Origin: Volvox africanus
Taxonomy: Eukaryota; Chlorophyta; Chlorophyceae; Chlamydomonadales; Volvocaceae
Direction of reading: 5' to 3'
Length of the DNA: 64,000 bases
Assembly (NCBI GenBank): GCA_030268105.1
Contig: BSDZ01000116.1
Coordinates: 62,001 to 126,000, forward strand
The first letter of the stretch is position 1, and each line of letters starts with the position of its first letter. Positions 49,507 through 61,905 of the stretch are shown piece after piece. The notes beneath the pieces are model-generated. The model saw nothing but the letters and a program-made list of their open reading frames with translations, ran no database searches and had not been told where the DNA came from. Both the position numbers and the translations under genes were made by a program.

Positions 49507-51925
49507 TGGGAAGAAGGAAACACCTGGTCAGCAGGGAGGCTCAGGGTGACAGAGATGATCTCTCTTGCCACAACACCATAAGAGGTACTGCTGGAAGTCC
49601 CGCCACCACATTCAATGATAGCTTACAAGCATGCAGATGATGATGATATCTCACGTTGTCACACACGTGCTTGAGTGGGTGGCTGGGGTGGTCTTGTTGA
49701 TCGATGGTACTCTTGTGATGAATATATGATAACATCACAGCCTTATTTTGTTTTGAACTCGCATTGCCAATGCCTACATTACGCTGACTAAAGATGTTAG
49801 TTTAGAGACATCATCGTACTTATGTATTGCCATACAGCTTTCTAGCTATGTGTGTGTATTGGGCTGATGCATTCATGTGCTGCCAACCTATCTTCAGCTC
49901 TATCACTATGCATCTGACTGACGCGTCATCATCATTGGATCATCAAACGTGATACATCATCTATCACTATGTATCATGGCCCCAAGCAACAGGCAATGCC
50001 ATCAGCTAGCTGTCAAAAGAAGCTTTACATTCATATACATCATTTATAAGATCAGTAGTCGGACATTTACTTAGAAATCATGCCTTGCTTCATCATGGTG
50101 TTGACACGTAGACCACCAGCTTGCAGCATGATTCCAAGGAATGATACACCACACATGATACCAAACAATGAAGCAGATCAGACATCAGAATGGAAGGCGA
50201 ACCAGGGGTGCTGAAGTAGCATGTAAAGAAGCACTCATTACTTGCCCAAGCTAAGTGGCTGTGTGATACAGTTTGGGTATCACTGCTGCTGTATAACGGC
50301 TCAATTATCGTGGATGTGTTGGTTGATGCGACCTGGCAAGACAATCAGTGACCCCGTAATTGAGTGCATTGTGACCACTACATCTATATCTGTAAATATT
50401 AACATAATCACACATTGATAAATCCGCAAGATCGGTATTATGTGCATGGCGTTGCCAGCTGTTGCCAGCAGTTGTATCCTTCCTTCTTCAATCATGCACT
50501 GAATCTGCACGTTCGAGTGTTAGCTACACGTGCATCATGCTTACGAACAGCAAGACGATTCAATGCGAGCAATGTGACAGCGGAAGACTTATCAATAAGG
50601 AAAGATTCAACTTACAATGATCTTCAATTGCAAAATAGAAGTCTGCCGTCAGACCCCGCGGGCAGCGTTCATCATACGGCTGGAAGTGATATGCCGAAAT
50701 AGCTCAGGCCGATAATAATTGAGTAAAACGTATATATGGGAATCAGATTGAGTTAAGTACGTGGGTACTTAATCCAAAGTAGCTTTGAGCGGACTTCGGT
50801 CTCTAGGCGGCCGTCCTCGCACCTATCACGCTCGCGATACCGATGTGCAGTACAAGTCTCACTGGATTCCGATCTCAAGTGTGAGTACTATTGTAGCACT
50901 GTCCTAAATATCGCGTAATTCGTGATATTAATGGATGCAACGTATGCAGTGTGCAAAGGTCCGAATATCGATATTCGGTTGCCGACCCAACCATTGCTAT
51001 CGTCACGTTTCCACATCCGCGTGTGGCTCATGATACGAATGATGTAATAATATTTGAAATATGATTACTTGATATATTATGCCATAATGGGTTCGTGCAT
51101 CCATATCAGCTTCGAGTCAAACATGTTGACCGACAGCGCGATGTCGTGAATGATAATGTGGCATGCTACATTAGCTAGATATATACGAATATATCATGCT
51201 AAAATGCTAGTATCGCGTCCAGTCATGCTTAGATGAAAGTAAGCCTATTTTGACATAAACGGTGATCGAACCGGCGTACAAAACCAGCAAGATCAATAAT
51301 GTGATAACATATGAATGCGCGGATTGAGCCGGCATGCATGGTTTTTTAGCATTGAAATGACATAAATCATGAAGTAATAATATGTGCAAGATTATTACAT
51401 CAATGCTTGCATGATCCATGCATAAGTGTGAGAAGTGCGACTTTGAATGTGGTAAGGGACTGAGGGACTGACTAAGGGAAGTTTGCGTATGCATCATAGA
51501 ATAATGATGCAAAAGCACACTTAGACTCATACCGATGAGCATTGATATTCGCACCATGGTTACGTGGGAACAAGTGTCATGGTGTGAGATACAATCGTAG
51601 CCACGACCACAGCAGCTCAGCTACAACCGAATATTGATATTCGGCCATTCCAACCGCATTGCATAAATGCCAGGAAGGTTTGTTAATGATAAATATACTG
51701 CATGTGAATATTGGTGATACGTCTGCTAGGAGTCTGGAAGGGAAGAATGCCTGCGAGCTCATTCCATTCAGCCATACCTGCCATCATTCTGACTTATATA
51801 TAAAGTTCTGCTTTCTTCTGCGGACCTATGTACATGTGATATGAATATGTGGTTGTTCCCACATGCATGTGGTTGTTCCTGGCTCTTGATAAGAGCAGCA
51901 GCATAAGCATAGCATAAGCTTAAAT

Positions 51926-52022
51926 TGCACCCGGTGAGGTTCAATCTCACGCAGCTTTCGCTATGGGAATGCCCCTCCATCAAGCTTGAGACCCACCCGT
52001 TAGACCACTCCGGCACAGGTGC
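51926..52022 (-). pseudogene. tRNA-Leu(CAA)-like locus, T-loop variant (unit 17)
   Basis: T-loop ATTGAAC; no further change seen. Confidence 0.68.
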
Positions 52023-52196
52023 GGGCCAAGGTACCTTGGCAAGCCTCTCCGTAAACAGAGGAGAGCTAAACGACATATATAAGGTGTTGCGAACAATCAG
52101 GAATTTGATGACAACAATGAACACAGGGACAAATGCCCCTGTCCCAGCAAAATGTTGCAGCGACATGGGGGAGAGGGAGGCAACCAAAACATTGTA

Positions 52197-52543
52197 TCCC
52201 TCTCTCTCTCGCAAGCCATCTACATTTCTATCTATACTTATATTTCTACCTACAGTTCTCTATTTCTCTATGTCTCTCTTCATAATTTCTCTCTTCTCCT
52301 TATCTCTTCTCATCTCTCTATCTCTCTGTCTCACTATCTCTCTATCTCTCCAACTCTCTATCTTTATTTAGTTCTCTATGTACTTCTATTTCTATCCATC
52401 TATTTCTATCCATCTATTTCTATCCATCTATTTCTATCCACCTAATTATATTTCAATTTATATCTATCTATTTTCATCCATCTATTTTCTACGTATCTGT
52501 CCATCTATCTTTCTATCTATCTTCCTATTACACATACACACAT
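52197..52543. repeat. Pyrimidine-rich tract, minisatellite x4, unit 17
   Basis: Minisatellite at 52385-52440. Confidence 0.92.
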
Positions 52544-54962
52544 TGGGAAGAAGGAAACACCTGGTCAGCAGGGAGGCTCAGGGTGACAGAGATGATCTCT
52601 CTTGCCACAACACCATAAGAGGTACTGCTGGAAGTCCCGCCACCACATTCAATGATAGCTTACAAGCATGCAGATGATGATGATATCTCACGTTGTCACA
52701 CACGTGCTTGAGTGGGTGGCTGGGGTGGTCTTGTTGATCGATGGTACTCTTGTGATGAATATATGATAACATCACAGCCTTATTTTGTTTTGAACTCGCA
52801 TTGCCAATGCCTACATTACGCTGACTAAAGATGTTAGTTTAGAGACATCATCGTACTTATGTATTGCCATACAGCTTTCTAGCTATGTGTGTGTATTGGG
52901 CTGATGCATTCATGTGCTGCCAACCTATCTTCAGCTCTATCACTATGCATCTGACTGACGCGTCATCATCATTGGATCATCAAACGTGATACATCATCTA
53001 TCACTATGTATCATGGCCCCAAGCAACAGGCAATGCCATCAGCTAGCTGTCAAAAGAAGCTTTACATTCATATACATCATTTATAAGATCAGTAGTCGGA
53101 CATTTACTTAGAAATCATGCCTTGCTTCATCATGGTGTTGACACGTAGACCACCAGCTTGCAGCATGATTCCAAGGAATGATACACCACACATGATACCA
53201 AACAATGAAGCAGATCAGACATCAGAATGGAAGGCGAACCAGGGGTGCTGAAGTAGCATGTAAAGAAGCACTCATTACTTGCCCAAGCTAAGTGGCTGTG
53301 TGATACAGTTTGGGTATCACTGCTGCTGTATAACGGCTCAATTATCGTGGATGTGTTGGTTGATGCGACCTGGCAAGACAAACAGTGACCCCGTAATTGA
53401 GTGCATTGTGACCACTACATCTATATCTGTAAATATTAACATAATCACACATTGATAAATCCGCAAGATCGGTATTATGTGCATGGCGTTGCCAGCTGTT
53501 GCCAGCAGTTGTATCCTTCCTTCTTCAATCATGCACTGAATCTGCACGTTCGAGTGTTAGCTACACGTGCATCATGCTTACGAACAGCAAGACGATTCAA
53601 TGCGAGCAATGTGACAGCGGAAGACTTATCAATAAGGAAAGATTCAACTTACAATGATCTTCAATTGCAAAATAGAAGTCTGCCGTCAGACCCCGCGGGC
53701 AGCGTTCATCATACGGCTGGAAGTGATATGCCGAAATAGCTCAGGCCGATAATAATTGAGTAAAACGTATATATGGGAATCAGATTGAGTTAAGTACGTG
53801 GGTACTTAATCCAAAGTAGCTTTGAGCGGACTTCGGTCTCTAGGCGGCCGTCCTCGCACCTATCACGCTCGCGATACCGATGTGCAGTACAAGTCTCACT
53901 GGATTCCGATCTCAAGTGTGAGTACTATTGTAGCACTGTCCTAAATATCGCGTAATTCGTGATATTAATGGATGCAACGTATGCAGTGTGCAAAGGTCCG
54001 AATATCGATATTCGGTTGCCGACCCAACCATTGCTATCGTCACGTTTCCACATCCGCGTGTGGCTCATGATACGAATGATGTAATAATATTTGAAATATG
54101 ATTACTTGATATATTATGCCATAATGGGTTCGTGCATCCATATCAGCTTCGAGTCAAACATGTTGACCGACAGCGCGATGTCGTGAATGATAATGTGGCA
54201 TGCTACATTAGCTAGATATATACGAATATATCATGCTAAAATGCTAGTATCGCGTCCAGTCATGCTTAGATGAAAGTAAGCCTATTTTGACATAAACGGT
54301 GATCGAACCGGCGTACAAAACCAGCAAGATCAATAATGTGATAACATATGAATGCGCGGATTGAGCCGGCATGCATGGTTTTTTAGCATTGAAATGACAT
54401 AAATCATGAAGTAATAATATGTGCAAGATTATTACATCAATGCTTGCATGATCCATGCATAAGTGTGAGAAGTGCGACTTTGAATGTGGTAAGGGACTGA
54501 GGGACTGACTAAGGGAAGTTTGCGTATGCATCATAGAATAATGATGCAAAAGCACACTTAGACTCATACCGATGAGCATTGATATTCGCACCATGGTTAC
54601 GTGGGAACAAGTGTCATGGTGTGAGATACAATCGTAGCCACGACCACAGCAGCTCAGCTACAACCGAATATTGATATTCGGCCATTCCAACCGCATTGCA
54701 TAAATGCCAGGAAGGTTTGTTAATGATAAATATACTGCATGTGAATATTGGTGATACGTCTGCTAGGAGTCTGGAAGGGAAGAATGCCTGCGAGCTCATT
54801 CCATTCAGCCATACCTGCCATCATTCTGACTTATATATAAAGTTCTGCTTTCTTCTGCGGACCTATGTACATGTGATATGAATATGTGGTTGTTCCCACA
54901 TGCATGTGGTTGTTCCTGGCTCTTGATAAGAGCAGCAGCATAAGCATAGCATAAGCTTAAAT

Positions 54963-55059
54963 TGCACCCGGTGAGGTTCAATCTCACGCAGCTTTCGCTA
55001 TGGGAATGCCCCTCCATCAAGCTTGAGACCCACCCGTTAGACCACTCCGGCACAGGTGC
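54963..55059 (-). pseudogene. tRNA-Leu(CAA)-like locus, T-loop variant (unit 18)
   Basis: T-loop ATTGAAC; no further change seen. Confidence 0.68.
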
Positions 55060-55233
55060 GGGCCAAGGTACCTTGGCAAGCCTCTCCGTAAACAGAGGAG
55101 AGCTAAACGACATATATAAGGTGTTGCGAACAATCAGGAATTTGATGACAACAATGAACACAGGGACAAATGCCCCTGTCCCAGCAAAATGTTGCAGCGA
55201 CATGGGGGAGAGGGAGGCAACCAAAACATTGTA

Positions 55234-55594
55234 TCCCTCTCTCTCTCGCAAGCCATCTACATTTCTATCTATACTTATATTTCTACCTACAGTTCTCTAT
55301 TTCTCTATGTCTCTCTTCATAATTTCTCTCTTCTCCTTATCTCTTCTCATCTCTCTATCTCTCTGTCTCACTATCTCTCTATCTCTCCAACTCTCTATCT
55401 TTATTTAGTTCTCTATGTACTTCTATTTCTATCCATCTATTTCTATCCATCTATTTCTATCCATCTATTTCTATCCATCTATTTCTATCCACCTAATTAT
55501 ATTTCAATTTATATCTATCTATTTTCATCCATCTATTTTCTACGTATCTGTCCATCTATCTTTCTATCTATCTTCCTATTACACATACACACAT
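55234..55594. repeat. Pyrimidine-rich tract, minisatellite x5, unit 18
   Basis: Minisatellite at 55422-55491. Confidence 0.92.
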
Positions 55595-58013
55595 TGGGAA
55601 GAAGGAAACACCTGGTCAGCAGGGAGGCTCAGGGTGACAGAGATGATCTCTCTTGCCACAACACCATAAGAGGTACTGCTGGAAGTCCCGCCACCACATT
55701 CAATGATAGCTTACAAGCATGCAGATGATGATGATATCTCACGTTGTCACACACGTGCTTGAGTGGGTGGCTGGGGTGGTCTTGTTGATCGATGGTACTC
55801 TTGTGATGAATATATGATAACATCACAGCCTTATTTTGTTTTGAACTCGCATTGCCAATGCCTACATTACGCTGACTAAAGATGTTAGTTTAGAGACATC
55901 ATCGTACTTATGTATTGCCATACAGCTTTCTAGCTATGTGTGTGTATTGGGCTGATGCATTCATGTGCTGCCAACCTATCTTCAGCTCTATCACTATGCA
56001 TCTGACTGACGCGTCATCATCATTGGATCATCAAACGTGATACATCATCTATCACTATGTATCATTGCCCCAAGCAACAGGCAATGCCATCAGCTAGCTG
56101 TCAAAAGAAGCTTTACATTCATATACATCATTTATAAGATCAGTAGTCGGACATTTACTTAGAAATCATGCCTTGCTTCATCATGGTGTTGACACGTAGA
56201 CCACCAGCTTGCAGCATGATTCCAAGGAATGATACACCACACATGATACCAAACAATGAAGCAGATCAGACATCAGAATGGAAGGCGAACCAGGGGTGCT
56301 GAAGTAGCATGTAAAGAAGCACTCATTACTTGCCCAAGCTAAGTGGCTGTGTGATACAGTTTGGGTATCACTGCTGCTGTATAACGGCTCAATTATCGTG
56401 GATGTGTTGGTTGATGCGACCTGGCAAGACAAACAGTGACCCCGTAATTGAGTGCATTGTGACCACTACATCTATATCTGTAAATATTAACATAATCACA
56501 CATTGATAAATCCGCAAGATCGGTATTATGTGCATGGCGTTGCCAGCTGTTGCCAGCAGTTGTATCCTTCCTTCTTCAATCATGCACTGAATCTGCACGT
56601 TCGAGTGTTAGCTACACGTGCATCATGCTTACGAACAGCAAGACGATTCAATGCGAGCAATGTGACAGCGGAAGACTTATCAATAAGGAAAGATTCAACT
56701 TACAATGATCTTCAATTGCAAAATAGAAGTCTGCCGTCAGACCCCGCGGGCAGCGTTCATCATACGGCTGGAAGTGATATGCCGAAATAGCTCAGGCCGA
56801 TAATAATTGAGTAAAACGTATATATGGGAATCAGATTGAGTTAAGTACGTGGGTACTTAATCCAAAGTAGCTTTGAGCGGACTTCGGTCTCTAGGCGGCC
56901 GTCCTCGCACCTATCACGCTCGCGATACCGATGTGCAGTACAAGTCTCACTGGATTCCGATCTCAAGTGTGAGTACTATTGTAGCACTGTCCTAAATATC
57001 GCGTAATTCGTGATATTAATGGATGCAACGTATGCAGTGTGCAAAGGTCCGAATATCGATATTCGGTTGCCGACCCAACCATTGCTATCGTCACGTTTCC
57101 ACATCCGCGTGTGGCTCATGATACGAATGATGTAATAATATTTGAAATATGATTACTTGATATATTATGCCATAATGGGTTCGTGCATCCATATCAGCTT
57201 CGAGTCAAACATGTTGACCGACAGCGCGATGTCGTGAATGATAATGTGGCATGCTACATTAGCTAGATATATACGAATATATCATGCTAAAATGCTAGTA
57301 TCGCGTCCAGTCATGCTTAGATGAAAGTAAGCCTATTTTGACATAAACGGTGATCGAACCGGCGTACAAAACCAGCAAGATCAATAATGTGATAACATAT
57401 GAATGCGCGGATTGAGCCGGCATGCATGGTTTTTTAGCATTGAAAGGACATAAATCATGAAGTAATAATATGTGCAAGATTATTACATCAATGCTTGCAT
57501 GATCCATGCATAAGTGTGAGAAGTGCGACTTTGAATGTGGTAAGGGACTGAGGGACTGACTAAGGGAAGTTTGCGTATGCATCATAGAATAATGATGCAA
57601 AAGCACACTTAGACTCATACCGATGAGCATTGATATTCGCACCATGGTTACGTGGGAACAAGTGTCATGGTGTGAGATACAATCGTAGCCACGACCACAG
57701 CAGCTCAGCTACAACCGAATATTGATATTCGGCCATTCCAACCGCATTGCATAAATGCCAGGAAGGTTTGTTAATGATAAATATACTGCATGTGAATATT
57801 GGTGATACGTCTGCTAGGAGTCTGGAAGGGAAGAATGCCTGCGAGCTCATTCCATTCAGCCATACCTGCCATCATTCTGACTTATATATAAAGTTCTGCT
57901 TTCTTCTGCGGACCTATGTACATGTGATATGAATATGTGGTTGTTCCCACATGCATGTGGTTGTTCCTGGCTCTTGATAAGAGCAGCAGCATAAGCATAG
58001 CATAAGCTTAAAT

Positions 58014-58110
58014 TGCACCCGGTGAGGTTCAATCTCACGCAGCTTTCGCTATGGGAATGCCCCTCCATCAAGCTTGAGACCCACCCGTTAGACCACTCCG
58101 GCACAGGTGC
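58014..58110 (-). pseudogene. tRNA-Leu(CAA)-like locus, T-loop variant (unit 19)
   Basis: T-loop ATTGAAC; no further change seen. Confidence 0.68.
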
Positions 58111-58284
58111 GGGCCAAGGTACCTTGGCAAGCCTCTCCGTAAACAGAGGAGAGCTAAACGACATATATAAGGTGTTGCGAACAATCAGGAATTTGATGAC
58201 AACAATGAACACAGGGACAAATGCCCCTGTCCCAGCAAAATGTTGCAGCGACATGGGGGAGAGGGAGGCAACCAAAACATTGTA

Positions 58285-58645
58285 TCCCTCTCTCTCTCGC
58301 AAGCCATCTACATTTCTATCTATACTTATATTTCTACCTACAGTTCTCTATTTCTCTATGTCTCTCTTCATAATTTCTCTCTTCTCCTTATCTCTTCTCA
58401 TCTCTCTATCTCTCTGTCTCACTATCGCTCTATCTCTCCAACTCTCTATCTTTATTTAGTTCTCTATGTACTTCTATTTCTATCCATCTATTTCTATCCA
58501 TCTATTTCTATCCATCTATTTCTATCCATCTATTTCTATCCACCTAATTATATTTCAATTTATATCTATCTATTTTCATCCATCTATTTTCTACGTATCT
58601 GTCCATCTATCTTTCTATCTATCTTCCTATTACACATACACACAT
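58285..58645. repeat. Pyrimidine-rich tract, minisatellite x5, unit 19
   Basis: Minisatellite at 58473-58542. A private G lies near 58426. Confidence 0.92.
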
Positions 58646-61064
58646 TGGGAAGAAGGAAACACCTGGTCAGCAGGGAGGCTCAGGGTGACAGAGATGATCT
58701 CTCTTGCCACAACACCATAAGAGGTACTGCTGGAAGTCCCGCCACCACATTCAATGATAGCTTACAAGCATGCAGATGATGATGATATCTCACGTTGTCA
58801 CACACGTGCTTGAGTGGGTGGCTGGGGTGGTCTTGTTGATCGATGGTACTCTTGTGATGAATATATGATAACATCACAGCCTTATTTTGTTTTGAACTCG
58901 CATTGCCAATGCCTACATTACGCTGACTAAAGATGTTAGTTTAGAGACATCATCGTACTTATGTATTGCCATACAGCTTTCTAGCTATGTGTGTGTATTG
59001 GGCTGATGCATTCATGTGCTGCCAACCTATCTTCAGCTCTATCACTATGCATCTGACTGACGCGTCATCATCATTGGATCATCAAACGTGATACATCATC
59101 TATCACTATGTATCATTGCCCCAAGCAACAGGCAATGCCATCAGCTAGCTGTCAAAAGAAGCTTTACATTCATATACATCATTTATAAGATCAGTAGTCG
59201 GACATTTACTTAGAAATCATGCCTTGCTTCATCATGGTGTTGACACGTAGACCACCAGCTTGCAGCATGATTCCAAGGAATGATACACCACACATGATAC
59301 CAAACAATGAAGCAGATCAGACATCAGAATGGAAGGCGAACCAGGGGTGCTGAAGTAGCATGTAAAGAAGCACTCATTACTTGCCCAAGCTAAGTGGCTG
59401 TGTGATACAGTTTGGGTATCACTGCTGCTGTATAACGGCTCAATTATCGTGGATGTGTTGGTTGATGCGACCTGGCAAGACAAACAGTGACCCCGTAATT
59501 GAGTGCATTGTGACCACTACATCTATATCTGTAAATATTAACATAATCACACATTGATAAATCCGCAAGATCGGTATTATGTGCATGGCGTTGCCAGCTG
59601 TTGCCAGCAGTTGTATCCTTCCTTCTTCAATCATGCACTGAATCTGCACGTTCGAGTGTTAGCTACACGTGCATCATGCTTACGAACAGCAAGACGATTC
59701 AATGCGAGCAATGTGACAGCGGAAGACTTATCAATAAGGAAAGATTCAACTTACAATGATCTTCAATTGCAAAATAGAAGTCTGCCGTCAGACCCCGCGG
59801 GCAGCGTTCATCATACGGCTGGAAGTGATATGCCGAAATAGCTCAGGCCGATAATAATTGAGTAAAACGTATATATGGGAATCAGATTGAGTTAAGTACG
59901 TGGGTACTTAATCCAAAGTAGCTTTGAGCGGACTTCGGTCTCTAGGCGGCCGTCCTCGCACCTATCACGCTCGCGATACCGATGTGCAGTACAAGTCTCA
60001 CTGGATTCCGATCTCAAGTGTGAGTACTATTGTAGCACTGTCCTAAATATCGCGTAATTCGTGATATTAATGGATGCAACGTATGCAGTGTGCAAAGGTC
60101 CGAATATCGATATTCGGTTGCCGACCCAACCATTGCTATCGTCACGTTTCCACATCCGCGTGTGGCTCATGATACGAATGATGTAATAATATTTGAAATA
60201 TGATTACTTGATATATTATGCCATAATGGGTTCGTGCATCCATATCAGCTTCGAGTCAAACATGTTGACCGACAGCGCGATGTCGTGAATGATAATGTGG
60301 CATGCTACATTAGCTAGATATATACGAATATATCATGCTAAAATGCTAGTATCGCGTCCAGTCATGCTTAGACGAAAGTAAGCCTATTTTGACATAAACG
60401 GTGATCGAACCGGCGTACAAAACCAGCAAGATCAATAATGTGATAACATATGAATGCGCGGATTGAGCCGGCATGCATGGTTTTTTAGCATTGAAAGGAC
60501 ATAAATCATGAAGTAATAATATGTGCAAGATTATTACATCAATGCTTGCATGATCCATGCATAAGTGTGAGAAGTGCGACTTTGAATGTGGTAAGGGACT
60601 GAGGGACTGACTAAGGGAAGTTTGCGTATGCATCATAGAATAATGATGCAAAAGCACACTTAGACTCATACCGATGAGCATTGATATTCGCACCATGGTT
60701 ACGTGGGAACAAGTGTCATGGTGTGAGATACAATCGTAGCCACGACCACAGCAGCTCAGCTACAACCGAATATTGATATTCGGCCATTCCAACCGCATTG
60801 CATAAATGCCAGGAAGGTTTGTTAATGATAAATATACCACATGTGAATATTGGTGATACGTCTGCTAGGAGTCTGGAAGGGAAGAATGCCTGCGAGCTCA
60901 TTCCATTCAGCCATACCTGCCATCATTCTGACTTATATATAAAGTTCTGCTTTCTTCTGCGGACCTATGTACATGTGATATGAATATGTGGTTGTTCCCA
61001 CATGCATGTGGTTGTTCCTGGCTCTTGATAAGAGCAGCAGCATAAGCATAGCATAAGCTTAAAT

Positions 61065-61161
61065 TGCACCCGGTGAGGTTCAATCTCACGCAGCTTTCGC
61101 TATGGGAATGCCCCTCCATCAAGCTTGAGACCCACCCGTTAGACCACTCCGGCACAGGTGT
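61065..61161 (-). pseudogene. tRNA-Leu(CAA)-like locus, T-loop variant plus acceptor mutation (unit 20)
   Basis: Besides the ATTGAAC loop, C to T at 61161 turns base G1 into A and breaks the first acceptor pair (A1 opposite C72). This is the only locus with a third lesion. Confidence 0.72.
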
Positions 61162-61335
61162 GGGCCAAGGTACCTTGGCAAGCCTCTCCGTAAACAGAGG
61201 AGAGCTAAACGACATATATAAGGTGTTGCGAACAATCAGGAATTTGATGACAACAATGAACACAGGGACAAATGCCCCTGTCCCAGCAAAATGTTGCAGC
61301 GACATGGGGGAGAGGGAGGCAACCAAAACATTGTA

Positions 61336-61710
61336 TCCCTCTCTCTCTCGCAAGCCATCTACATTTCTATCTATACTTATATTTCTACCTACAGTTCTCT
61401 ATTTCTCTATGTCTCTCTTCATAATTTCTCTCTTCTCCTTATCTCTTCTCATCTCTCTATCTCTCTGTCTCACTATCTCTCTATCTCTCCAACTCTCTAT
61501 CTTTATTTAGTTCTCTATGTACTTCTATTTCTATCCATCTATTTCTATCCATCTATTTCTATCCATCTATTTCTATCCATCTATTTCTATCCATCTATTT
61601 CTATCCACCTAATTATATTTCAATTTATATCTATCTATTTTCATCCATCTATTTTCTACGTATCTGTCCATCTATCTTTCTATCTATCTTCCTATTACAC
61701 ATACACACAT
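61336..61710. repeat. Pyrimidine-rich tract, minisatellite x6, unit 20
   Basis: Minisatellite at 61524-61607. Confidence 0.92.
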
Positions 61711-61905
61711 TGGGAAGAAGGAAACACCTGGTCAGCAGGGAGGCTCAGGGTGACAGAGATGATCTCTCTTGCCACAACACCATAAGAGGTACTGCTGGAA
61801 GTCCCGCCACCACATTCAATGATAGCTTACAAGCATGCAGATGATGATGATATCTCACGTTGTCACACACGTGCTTGAGTGGGTGGCTGGGGTGGTCTTG
61901 TTGAT

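Larger units (their letters stand above)
46637..49701. repeat. Unit 16 (short type, 3065 bp, minisatellite x6)
   Basis: Has CATGGCCCC near 46913 and six minisatellite copies. Confidence 0.97.
49702..52738. repeat. Unit 17 (short type, 3037 bp, minisatellite x4)
   Basis: Has CATGGCCCC near 49977, but CAAGACAATCAG near 50343 where units 15, 16 and 18 read CAAGACAAACAG. Confidence 0.97.
52739..55789. repeat. Unit 18 (short type, 3051 bp, minisatellite x5)
   Basis: The last of the CATGGCCCC block (near 53014). Confidence 0.97.
55790..58840. repeat. Unit 19 (short type, 3051 bp, minisatellite x5)
   Basis: Has GAAAGGAC near 57445, shared with units 14, 20 and 21, and a private G in the pyrimidine tract near 58426 (ACTATCGCTC). 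Confidence 0.97.
58841..61905. repeat. Unit 20 (short type, 3065 bp, minisatellite x6)
   Basis: Private changes include GACGAAAG near 60372, ATACCACATG near 60838 and C to T at 61161, which changes base 1 of the tRNA locus. Confidence 0.97.
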
